Source: Erysipelotrichaceae bacterium (GTDB taxonomy: Bacteria > Bacillota_I > Bacilli_A > Erysipelotrichales > Erysipelotrichaceae). Taken from it: a stretch of 6,131 bases of DNA. Each line of letters opens with the position of its first letter. Positions within the stretch are counted from its first letter, which is position 1. Of this stretch, positions 1 to 5,525 are shown piece by piece. The DNA lies in NCBI GenBank assembly GCA_024709285.1, contig JANJWY010000004.1:1-6131 (forward strand), given 5' to 3'. A program made the position numbers and the translations under genes. Below the pieces are notes generated by a model that had not been told where the DNA came from, did no database searches, and saw only the letters and a program-made list of their open reading frames with translations.

Positions 1-444
1 TTTAGCCGTGAGTATCCGGGACTGCTTTGGCTCGAACTGATGTTAATCAAGGGCATCAACGATTCTACCGAAGATTTACATAAATATCATGATTTCCTTG
101 GACAGTTCTATTATGACCGCCTGTATATCAACACACCCAACCGGCCTCCGGTTGAGAGTTTCGCACAGATGATCACTCATGAGAAAATGGTTGAAGCCGC
201 AAATATTCTGCAGGGTATCGGGATTGAAGATGGCTATGATAACGGATATGCCAGTGAAATCACCGATGATTTGGAAGCTATATTAAATATTACCCAGCGA
301 CATCCGATGAATCAGCATGAAATTGAACATTTTCTAAAGAAACGGAATAACAATAACAAAGAGAAGATATTTATGCTGTTACGCAATCATCCGAAAATCA
401 AAATCATACATTATCGCGGGATTGATACGTATCGCATCAAATAA
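1..444 (+). CDS. Radical SAM protein (COG0731-like), C-terminal part, 5' truncated by window edge
   Basis: The frame is open from base 1, so the visible 147 residues are only the C-terminal part and the ATG at 40 is an internal Met. The opening stretch (LWLELMLIKGIND, then YINTPNRPP about 40 residues later) matches the end of the radical SAM barrel in the COG0731 Fe-S oxidoreductases, whose members typically read 'evMlvkGiNDs...' and 'lNTPvRPP'. The CxxxCxxC cluster motif would lie upstream, outside the window. The last ~55 residues (ITQRHPMNQHEIEHFL... to IHYRGIDTYRIK) look like a small winged-helix domain, which some family members carry at the C-terminus. Some COG0731 relatives are tRNA wybutosine (TYW1-like) enzymes, but most bacterial ones have no known substrate, so I give no reaction. 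It converges on the chrA-like gene, with 16 bp between the two stop codons. Confidence 0.8.
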   Translation, partial: FSREYPGLLWLELMLIKGINDSTEDLHKYHDFLGQFYYDRLYINTPNRPPVESFAQMITHEKMVEAANILQGIGIEDGYDNGYASEITDDLEAILNITQRHPMNQHEIEHFLKKRNNNNKEKIFMLLRNHPKIKIIHYRGIDTYRIK

Positions 445-462
445 AAAAGTGCCGAAGCACTT
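443..462 (-). terminator. Rho-independent terminator of the padR-MFS-chrA operon (UUCG tetraloop)
   Basis: On the minus strand a perfect 6-bp stem AAGTGC/GCACTT encloses a TTCG loop, giving the very stable C(UUCG)G arrangement, and runs into six T residues (two of them in the stem). The chrA stop codon (461-463) overlaps the first arm. On the plus strand the same hairpin has a CGAA loop and is followed by ATAAC rather than a T tract, so it would be at best a weak terminator for the radical SAM gene. Confidence 0.85.
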
Positions 463-1534
463 ATAACAATAATCCCAACAACGCTCCGCCGACGATCAAG
501 TAGGTGGAGTTTATTTTATATTTGACCAGCAGTAGCGCACTGACCAAGAAGATCAGTCCGGCTTGCCATGAGATCAGTGTAGTCATTCCCAGTTTTACCG
601 TTACTGCTGCCATCAAAGCAATGGATGCGGCATTGACACCATCAAGCAATGTAGCTAATTTCTCATTGTTGCGAAGCTTGTCAAACAGCGGAAACACGAA
701 TCCGACCAGCAAAAAGGAAGGCAGGAAAATACCGACGGTCGCAGCAATCGCCCCTGTCCAACCGGCAATCAGATAGCCGATAAAGGTGGCGGTCGTGAAA
801 ACCGGTCCGGGCGTAAACTGTCCGACGGCGACGGCATCGAGCAGTTGCTGTGCGGTGATCGCACCATATTTCAAGACAAATTCTGTTTCAAGAAAGGATA
901 ATAATACATATCCGCTTCCATACAGAACTGAGCCGATTTTTAAGAAAACGAGGAAAACCAGGAATGCAGACATGGGTTCAACCACAAAAAGTTTTCCCTT
1001 CTGAACTTGTCTGAATACAAACATCAGCGCTGCCGCACTCAGCAGTAACGGGATTTCGCTGATTCCGGCCAACGACAAAGCGAATACACACAGAAACAGG
1101 ATCATGACTTGCCAGCCTTTTAACACGGTTTTAGACAAGCGGATCAATGCTTGCAGAACCACCGCCAGGATGACCGGTTTGACACCGTCAAACAGTGATA
1201 TAACCGCCGGGATCGTTCCGTAATTGACATAAATATAAGCAAGCAGTAAAACGATGAACACGGCGGGTAATATAAAGCTGGCTCCGGCAATCAGCAATCC
1301 GATGACCCCGCCTAGTTGATAACCCATCAGTATGGCCATTTCCGTGGAGTTAGGCCCGGGAATCAGACTGGTAAAACCGAACATTTCAATAAAACGCTCT
1401 TTGCTCAGCCATTTACGCTTGGTGACGATTTCATCTTCCATCATCGCCACATGAGCTGCCGGTCCGCCAAAAGCAAAAAATCCCAACTTGGTGAACACGG
1501 TAAATATTTCTTTGTAAATAGATTTCTTATTCAT
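461..1534 (-). CDS. chrA: CHR-family (ChrA-like) transporter, two-domain form
   Basis: This is a polytopic inner-membrane protein of 357 residues with two homologous halves, typical of long-chain CHR transporters. The N-half has FTKLGFFAFGGP (residues 14-25, containing the FGGP signature), a KRKWLSKERF loop (39-48) and SLIPGPNSTE (56-65). The C-half repeats the pattern with FLKIGSVLYGSGY (197-209), VGQFTPGP (237-244) and IGYLIAGWTGAIAA (252-265). Known members export chromate by a membrane-potential or proton-driven mechanism, but many homologues, especially in anaerobes, have no shown chromate role, so the substrate is open. At 357 residues it is somewhat shorter than the usual ~390-400. The ATG is preceded by AAAAAGGAG six bases away. 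It lies 30 bp after the MFS gene and is the last gene of the PadR-controlled operon. Confidence 0.88.
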   Translation of the reverse strand: MNKKSIYKEIFTVFTKLGFFAFGGPAAHVAMMEDEIVTKRKWLSKERFIEMFGFTSLIPGPNSTEMAILMGYQLGGVIGLLIAGASFILPAVFIVLLLAYIYVNYGTIPAVISLFDGVKPVILAVVLQALIRLSKTVLKGWQVMILFLCVFALSLAGISEIPLLLSAAALMFVFRQVQKGKLFVVEPMSAFLVFLVFLKIGSVLYGSGYVLLSFLETEFVLKYGAITAQQLLDAVAVGQFTPGPVFTTATFIGYLIAGWTGAIAATVGIFLPSFLLVGFVFPLFDKLRNNEKLATLLDGVNAASIALMAAVTVKLGMTTLISWQAGLIFLVSALLLVKYKINSTYLIVGGALLGLLL

Positions 1535-1564
1535 ACATTTCTCCTTTTTTTAGGATATCATATC

Positions 1565-2785
1565 TTACCCGTTTGACAACGATGATGCTTCATCACTGCT
1601 TCTTTTGTCTTTTCCATAAGCAATGAAAATCAGGGTTCCCAGCAATCCGAAAGCACTGGCTGTCAGAAAGTTGGCTTGCGGTGATATCAGCCATAAGCTG
1701 GCACTGAACAAAGATGCAATGGATACGACGATGTCTCGCAGTAAGTAATATGTACCAAAAGTCGTGGCCTTGGATCCTTCATTGGCCAGTTTGACAATAA
1801 GTGCTTTGCGCGTCGGTTCTCCAAACTCTTTTAATCCCCGGATAACGAAAGCGAGGATGAGCATCGGCATACCGGTGGAAAACAGCAAGATCACCGGAAA
1901 TATCGTAAAGAATCCAAACGTAATGGATACAATCACTTTATTTGAAATCTTCTCGGACAAGTATGCGACCGGGATGTAGATAAGCATGGCTACCGCCATT
2001 TCGATCATGGTGAGCAGACTGAAATTGACAGCGGACTGCTGGTTGGTCTGCATGATCCAGACAACCACAAAGGCGTAAGGTATCTGCTCCGCAAAACGAA
2101 TAAGGATATCGCTGAAAAGCAATGTTTTCAGAGGTTTTGGCATTTGTTTCAGCGTGTCGATGACATTGATGATCGGAATGCTTTTCTCCTGCTTGTCCTC
2201 AATGTACACAACGATGAAAATCAAAGAAAGCAGCGCAAAGACCAAAGCAACTGCAAAGGCAATGCGGGCTCCGGTCAAAATTCCGTACATTTGAATCAAT
2301 ATCCCCCCGGCCAAGGGTCCGATAGCCATAGGGATGCGTCGGATCAGTGAATGCATCGAGACACCCATGGTCTGTTTTTCTTTTTTCAGCGTGGATGATA
2401 CCAGCGACAATATGGCCGGCAAGGAAAGTGCGGTCCATGAGATAAAGAAGATGGCACCGATAAGAACGGCTTGCCAGCTGGGAAACAGGATGATGATCAG
2501 ATAGCCAAAGATCGAAAATCCGGTGTAGATCATCAGTGCTTTTTTGTATCCGACCTTATCCGAAACGGTTCCGCCGATCCACGAGTAAATTGCACTTAAG
2601 AAGTTATCGAGGGCGTTGAGAAACCCGACTGCATACACCGATCCGCCGATGGCCAGTAAATATATCGGTAAAAACCGCTCACCCATTTTCTCACCCATGC
2701 CTAAAAGGATGACCATGATGAGCATGGCACCGATACTGCGATTCAATCCGAGAAACTGAGCTGTCTTTTTAAGTTTGCTGTTCAT
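1565..2785 (-). CDS. Major facilitator superfamily (MFS) transporter, probable exporter
   Basis: This 406-residue protein has about 12 hydrophobic segments split by a polar central loop (residues ~195-222, IEDKQEKSIP... to PKPLK), as in 12-TM MFS proteins. The motif A loop GGTVSDKVGYKKAL (71-84) between TM2 and TM3 matches the GxxxDrxGrr/k pattern. A motif C-like glycine-rich stretch, GPLAGGILIQMYG (156-168), is in the TM5 region, where drug:H+ antiporters carry it. A degenerate copy of motif A (YLSEKISNKV, 275-284) opens the second half, and IRGLKEFGEPTRKALI (315-330) is a conserved-looking loop near TM10. Its substrate is unknown. The ATG directly follows the stop of padR, with AAGGAGAAATAA just upstream inside the end of padR, so translation is probably coupled. 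Control by PadR and the motif C-like stretch favour efflux over uptake. Confidence 0.87.
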   Translation of the reverse strand: MNSKLKKTAQFLGLNRSIGAMLIMVILLGMGEKMGERFLPIYLLAIGGSVYAVGFLNALDNFLSAIYSWIGGTVSDKVGYKKALMIYTGFSIFGYLIIILFPSWQAVLIGAIFFISWTALSLPAILSLVSSTLKKEKQTMGVSMHSLIRRIPMAIGPLAGGILIQMYGILTGARIAFAVALVFALLSLIFIVVYIEDKQEKSIPIINVIDTLKQMPKPLKTLLFSDILIRFAEQIPYAFVVVWIMQTNQQSAVNFSLLTMIEMAVAMLIYIPVAYLSEKISNKVIVSITFGFFTIFPVILLFSTGMPMLILAFVIRGLKEFGEPTRKALIVKLANEGSKATTFGTYYLLRDIVVSIASLFSASLWLISPQANFLTASAFGLLGTLIFIAYGKDKRSSDEASSLSNG

Positions 2786-3097
2786 TTATTTCTCCTTGAC
2801 TTCATCGGTCAGTTCGGCGAGATAATTTCGCAGTTCTTTTAGCGTCAATTCTCCGGCGGGTGTGATTTTGTAGTACTTGCGGATCTTACCATCAACAATC
2901 GAAGCGGATGATGTCAGCAGTCCTTCTTTTTCAAGATCATGCAATATCGGATATAATGTGCCATAAGAAATGGTGTAGCCGTGGTGGGCAAGTTCCTGGA
3001 CCATCCAACTTCCATAAATCGGCTCCTCTTTGGCATGATGAAGAATATGCATGCAGATAAATCCGTGAAACAGCCTTTTCTTTACATATTCGCTCAT
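2786..3097 (-). CDS. PadR-family transcriptional repressor
   Basis: This is a 103-residue winged-helix regulator, the usual size of the short (PadR-s2) subfamily. The family signature is clear: HGFICMHILHHA in the first helix (11-22), PIYGSWMVQEL (26-36), the recognition region YTISYGTLYPILHDLEKEGLL (41-61), then the wing and return, RKYYKITPAGE (73-83), followed by a C-terminal dimerisation helix (84-103). I start it at the ATG at 3097 because AGGAGGA lies four bases upstream. A longer frame reaching 3145 would begin upstream of the -10 box and so would not be transcribed. Short PadR proteins usually repress their own operon and an adjacent transporter and release DNA on binding hydrophobic or toxic compounds. 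Here two transporters follow in the same transcript. The ligand is unknown. Confidence 0.92.
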   Translation of the reverse strand: MSEYVKKRLFHGFICMHILHHAKEEPIYGSWMVQELAHHGYTISYGTLYPILHDLEKEGLLTSSASIVDGKIRKYYKITPAGELTLKELRNYLAELTDEVKEK

Positions 3098-3100
3098 AAG

Positions 3101-3107
3101 TCCTCCT
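3101..3107 (-). promoter_or_regulatory. Ribosome binding site of padR (decides the start)
   Basis: The minus strand reads AGGAGGA, then ACT or ACTT, before the ATG at 3097. It is a near-perfect Shine-Dalgarno match and fixes the padR start. It abuts the tandem-repeat operator, so a bound repressor would cover the DNA right up to it. Confidence 0.85.
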
Positions 3108-3135
3108 ATCGGTTTTCGATATCGGTTTTCGATAT
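3107..3135 (-). promoter_or_regulatory. Tandem palindromic repeat, probable PadR operator
   Basis: On the plus strand the 13-base unit TATCGGTTTTCGA occurs twice without a gap (3107-3119 and 3120-3132), followed by TAT. Each unit is flanked by ATCG/CGAT arms, so the block also reads as two adjacent inverted repeats (ATCG-N5-CGAT). It overlaps the first bases of the -10 box and covers the expected transcription start and the leader up to the Shine-Dalgarno. A repressor bound here would block initiation. Assignment to the PadR encoded just downstream is inferred from position. The classical PadR/LmrR motif is ATGT-N8-ACAT, which this block does not match. Confidence 0.7.
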
Positions 3136-3162
3136 TATAACACAAAAAAAGATGTCTTTCGA
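3134..3162 (-). promoter_or_regulatory. Promoter of the padR-MFS-chrA operon, extended -10
   Basis: The minus strand carries a consensus -10 TATAAT (3139-3134) with the extended element TG one base upstream (3142-3141). At the ideal 17-bp spacing there is a weak -35, TCGAAA (3162-3157), which is 4 of 6 to TTGACA. That -35 falls inside the terminator hairpin of the upstream gene, so the extended -10 probably does most of the work. The predicted transcription start is near 3127, inside the tandem repeat, giving a leader of about 30 bases. Confidence 0.78.
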
Positions 3163-3166
3163 CACC
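3144..3166 (-). terminator. Rho-independent terminator after the SIS-domain gene
   Basis: The minus strand reads GGTGTC-GAAA-GACATC and then seven T residues. The 6-bp stem includes one G:U pair and has a GNRA-type GAAA tetraloop. It begins six bases after the stop codon of the SIS gene and runs directly into the extended -10 promoter of padR. Confidence 0.85.
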
Positions 3167-3172
3167 TTTGAC

Positions 3173-4201
3173 TCAATAAGTAATGTAGCGGTTCAGTTCG
3201 CCGGGTTTATCCGGATTCAATCCCAGCTTCAATGAAAAATGATAGGCAATCAATTGCATGAAGGTCGTAAACAGACTGCCGCGCAGTTCATCAGAGAACT
3301 CAGGGATGTTGACATTGACAACGTCCGGTACATCTTGATGTCGGCCAAAGAGTACGACATTGGCTTTTTGAGCAACAATCTCTCTGATCAAGCCGTTTTC
3401 CAAGTCCGCATTTTCTTCGTTGAGGGAACTGAGGAAGATCCAACTACCCTCTTTCGCGGTGACGATGGGTCCGTGACGGAATTCCAGGGTCTGATAGAAC
3501 GAGGAAAGCCATTGAGCCATTTCAACCAGAATATACGCTCCGGCAATCACTGCTCCATATTGAACACCGGCGCCCAAGGTTGTAATCCGCGGATTTTCCA
3601 TCTTCTCAACGATCATGCGTGCCTGCTCATCCAAGCGACGGTATACGGTTTCTGCCATAGCGAAGAACCGGTCAAGTTCAACAAGTTCCTCTCCTTTGAG
3701 AATCATGGCCATCAGATACATCACTAAGTATATATTGTTGAACGAACGGGTCGAGCATACCGATATTTCCTCACTCCACGGCAGATATAAAGGAACATCA
3801 CTCATTTTCATCAGCGGATTATCCTCAAACATCGTGATGGACAATATCCGATGGTCCGGATAAGCCTTCTTCATGATTTCTGTCGCCAATAACGTTTCCT
3901 TGGATTGGCCCGAGCGTGAAGGCACGATAAACAGCGGTGAGTCATACAGATATTTATAGTTGTCTTCACTCATCACCACATCCGCAGCTTTAATACAAAT
4001 GATTTTTTTGCCTAATTTCTTTTGCATGATCGCAGCACCACAGACTGATGCCCAGTAACTGGCCCCACATCCCAAAAAAACAATGTCATTACGGTCGAGA
4101 AAAGACGCATAAATCCATTCCTTATTCTTGAGCATATAGTCAACGGTTTGTTTCATGGATTGATATCCGAAGCGGATTTCTTGGTAGCTTTGATGATCCA
4201 T
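3173..4201 (-). CDS. Two-SIS-domain sugar-phosphate isomerase/deaminase-like protein (AgaS/FrlB type)
   Basis: This 342-residue soluble protein corresponds to the isomerase half of GlmS, without the glutaminase domain. SIS domain 1 contains FLGCGASYWAS (42-52), the phosphosugar-binding SRSGQSKET (95-103) and EISVCSTRSF (145-154, compare EIGVASTKAF of GlmS). SIS domain 2 contains TLGAGVQYG (208-216), LEFRHGP (239-245) and the C-terminal tail NPDKPGELNRYITY. That tail aligns with the GlmS end that carries the ring-opening/Schiff-base lysine, but here the position appears to be Arg338, as in AgaS-like relatives. It is therefore more likely an amino-sugar-phosphate deaminase/isomerase or a fructosamine-6-phosphate deglycase-like enzyme than a GlmS. 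The exact substrate is unknown, and no PTS or sugar kinase is nearby. The start is fixed by GGAGGTGA three bases upstream. It lies 48 bp after the MBL gene, with a probable promoter in the gap. Confidence 0.82.
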   Translation of the reverse strand: MDHQSYQEIRFGYQSMKQTVDYMLKNKEWIYASFLDRNDIVFLGCGASYWASVCGAAIMQKKLGKKIICIKAADVVMSEDNYKYLYDSPLFIVPSRSGQSKETLLATEIMKKAYPDHRILSITMFEDNPLMKMSDVPLYLPWSEEISVCSTRSFNNIYLVMYLMAMILKGEELVELDRFFAMAETVYRRLDEQARMIVEKMENPRITTLGAGVQYGAVIAGAYILVEMAQWLSSFYQTLEFRHGPIVTAKEGSWIFLSSLNEENADLENGLIREIVAQKANVVLFGRHQDVPDVVNVNIPEFSDELRGSLFTTFMQLIAYHFSLKLGLNPDKPGELNRYITY

Positions 4202-4204
4202 AGG

Positions 4205-4212
4205 TCACCTCC
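4205..4212 (-). promoter_or_regulatory. Ribosome binding site of the SIS-domain gene
   Basis: The minus strand reads GGAGGTGA, an exact 8-base match to the anti-Shine-Dalgarno complement, followed by CCT and the ATG. It is the strongest ribosome binding site in the window. Confidence 0.85.
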
Positions 4213-4220
4213 ATGGTTTC

Positions 4221-4249
4221 AGTATAGGATAAATCCTGTGGCTGTGCAA
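4221..4249 (-). promoter_or_regulatory. Probable promoter of the SIS-domain gene, with a palindrome in the spacer
   Basis: The minus strand has -10 TATACT (4226-4221, 5 of 6) and -35 TTGCAC (4249-4244, with the important TTG) separated by exactly 17 bp. The spacer contains the palindrome AGGAT-TT-ATCCT (4237-4226), which touches the -10 and could be an operator. The SIS gene can therefore probably be expressed separately from the MBL gene, although no terminator separates them and read-through is expected. Confidence 0.6.
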
Positions 4250-4969
4250 TTAAAGAGAGTTCAGCTCCTCTTTGATATTTCCGTTATATTTACCGCCGTG
4301 ATAACAATAAATGGTGAGAATATCAAGTTCTGCCAAACGCCGTGCGCTTTTTCGGGCAAGTTCACTGTCCAGATTGGACTTCTGATGGGCAATTTCCAGT
4401 TTACCGAATTCACTGACCAAGGCGTCTCCGGCAATCAGCGATTGGCTTTCCATATGATATACGCTCATATGTCCGGGAAGATGTCCGGGGGTATATATCA
4501 TTTTCAGTCCGCCGCAAACATCGATCAACTCCTGATCGCTCACACGTCGATCGACGGCCACTGTTTCCACGGATGTCAGAATATTGATGAGTTTCATCAA
4601 GGCATGGCGTCGGTGTGCAGGTGCCTGTCGGTAGGCATGTCTGGCCAGTTGCAGGCGGATTGTCGTCTGTTCGCCGCTGATATATTGTGCCTGCAAGTGT
4701 GAGGCAATGATTTCTATGTGAGGATATGCCCGTTTAAACGCCGCCAGCGCTCCCATATGGTCGATATCATTATGAGTGACAATGATTTTTGTCAGACGGT
4801 TCAAATCAATGCCTTGACTAGAAGCCAGTTCTTGGATTTTGGGCAGATGTCCCGGATAGCCGCAGTCAATCATGACCATTTCATGTTCATCAAAAATCAG
4901 GGTCGGATAGACGGTAAAGACTCGTCCGCCATTGTCATATTCGAGTTTGAGTGTGGTAATGGTCGTCAT
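4250..4969 (-). CDS. MBL-fold (metallo-beta-lactamase superfamily) metal-dependent hydrolase
   Basis: This is a 239-residue soluble alpha-beta/beta-alpha hydrolase. The metal ligands are in the expected order: THNDIDHMG (65-73), a variant of THxHxDHxG in which Asp68 replaces the second His; TPGHLPGH (160-167) with His163; AGDAL (180-184) with Asp182; and YHGG (223-226) with His224. The HxDxDH variant is familiar in YflN-like Bacillota MBL proteins, so it is probably an active subclass and not a damaged gene. Between motifs 2 and 3, residues ~95-150 form an Arg/His-rich helical insert that probably shapes the substrate pocket. The ligands indicate a dinuclear metal hydrolase, but the substrate (thioester, lactone or phosphoester) cannot be told. 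The start is set by AGGAGG five bases upstream. It is the first gene of a unit with the SIS gene, and its stop forms part of the region holding the SIS promoter. Confidence 0.87.
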   Translation of the reverse strand: MTTITTLKLEYDNGGRVFTVYPTLIFDEHEMVMIDCGYPGHLPKIQELASSQGIDLNRLTKIIVTHNDIDHMGALAAFKRAYPHIEIIASHLQAQYISGEQTTIRLQLARHAYRQAPAHRRHALMKLINILTSVETVAVDRRVSDQELIDVCGGLKMIYTPGHLPGHMSVYHMESQSLIAGDALVSEFGKLEIAHQKSNLDSELARKSARRLAELDILTIYCYHGGKYNGNIKEELNSL

Positions 4970-4974
4970 CGGTT

Positions 4975-4980
4975 CCTCCT
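4975..4980 (-). promoter_or_regulatory. Ribosome binding site of the MBL gene
   Basis: The minus strand reads AGGAGG followed by five bases and the ATG at 4969, which supports the chosen start. Confidence 0.8.
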
Positions 4981-4993
4981 GAAATCTTGTTTT

Positions 4994-5002
4994 ATTGTAA
5001 CA
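4994..5002 (-). promoter_or_regulatory. Extended -10 promoter of the MBL gene
   Basis: The minus strand reads TGTTACAAT: -10 TACAAT (4999-4994, 5 of 6) with TG one base upstream (5002-5001). At the normal 17-bp distance there is no -35 match, because that position is inside the preceding terminator stem. It starts one base after the terminator's T tract, the same layout as the padR promoter. Confidence 0.62.
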
Positions 5003-5003
5003 T

Positions 5004-5026
5004 AAAAAAAGGCAGCCGAGGCTGCC
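5004..5026 (-). terminator. Rho-independent terminator after the DUF1097-type gene
   Basis: The minus strand reads GGCAGC-CTCG-GCTGCC followed by seven T residues. It is a GC-rich perfect 6-bp stem with a tetraloop (a 7th C-G closure is possible), starting four bases after the stop codon. It is a strong intrinsic terminator separating this operon from the MBL/SIS unit. Confidence 0.92.
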
Positions 5027-5030
5027 AATT

Positions 5031-5501
5031 CTATTTAGAAATCAATGCGGTCAGTTTAACTGAAACGACACCCAAAATCACACCGACCATCAGCATGGCA
5101 ATGGATCCGACAAAATCGAAATTCGTTCCAAAGTATACTGCCCAAGTGGCAAATGCCCCGGGACCAAATGACAGAAACTTAATGTCTGTCATCATGATAA
5201 CGATTAACGCAGCCAATACGGCAACAGCCAAGCCGATTCCGGCAGGAACGCCCAGGGTAGCACCCAGCAATGTCATACCGACATAAACACTTAAATAACC
5301 CCAAACGATACCCCAAACCGAAGATGTTGCTACTTTGATTGCTGCATTATTGTCAGCACCGGCAGCAAAGAATAGTGCCCAAGCCAGAAATACCGGCCAG
5401 GCATGGAGGGTTATACCTGCAAATTCGCCCACAGTCAAAGCAACGAATGCCCAGCCGCCTGCTAACAAGCCGACTACGATCGCCATTTTAATATTTTTCA
5501 T
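5031..5501 (-). CDS. Small DUF1097-type (YcdZ-like) integral membrane protein
   Basis: This 156-residue protein is almost entirely hydrophobic, with about five membrane segments (approximately 5-25, 34-50, 60-80, 86-105 and 110-150, the last probably two). There is one short polar turn at GADNNAAIKV (48-57) and another at MTDIKF (104-109). The size, the AWPVFLAWALFFAAG segment (34-48) and the later FGPGAFATWAVYFG (112-125) resemble the DUF1097 family, which includes E. coli YcdZ and has no established function. The family call is from memory of the pattern and is moderately sure. A GAGGA ribosome binding site lies four bases upstream of the ATG. It lies 24 bp after the PEP-hydrolase-like gene with no terminator between, so the two are co-transcribed. 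A membrane partner or transporter for that enzyme's substrate is possible but unproven. Confidence 0.7.
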   Translation of the reverse strand: MKNIKMAIVVGLLAGGWAFVALTVGEFAGITLHAWPVFLAWALFFAAGADNNAAIKVATSSVWGIVWGYLSVYVGMTLLGATLGVPAGIGLAVAVLAALIVIMMTDIKFLSFGPGAFATWAVYFGTNFDFVGSIAMLMVGVILGVVSVKLTALISK

Positions 5502-5525
5502 TATGTCCTCTTTCTCTATGTTTTT

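Noticed and set aside
1535..1564. Promoter or terminator between the MFS gene and chrA
   Set aside because: The 30-bp gap holds a ribosome binding site and an A-rich tract, but no stable hairpin and no -35/-10 pair at normal spacing.
3107..3132. Possible CRISPR or mobile-element repeat
   Set aside because: There are only two gapless 13-bp copies, with no spacers, no cas genes and no transposase. The position in a promoter fits an operator.
3098..3145. Longer N-terminus for the PadR protein starting at a TTG at 3145
   Set aside because: It would begin upstream of the TATAAT box and read through the operator and Shine-Dalgarno. The 16 extra residues do not fit the family, and the ATG at 3097 has AGGAGGA at good distance.
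3239..3727. 162-codon plus-strand open frame opposite the SIS gene
   Set aside because: It is antisense to a clear enzyme gene, has no ribosome binding site of note and no recognisable motif. It is a shadow of codon bias in the real gene.
4148..4702. 184-codon plus-strand open frame across the MBL/SIS junction
   Set aside because: It lies antisense to two well-supported genes and their promoter region, and its composition is not like a known protein.
5023..5028. TTGGCA on the minus strand as a -35 for the MBL promoter
   Set aside because: It is 5 of 6 to consensus but 23 bp from the -10, too far, and lies in the terminator stem.
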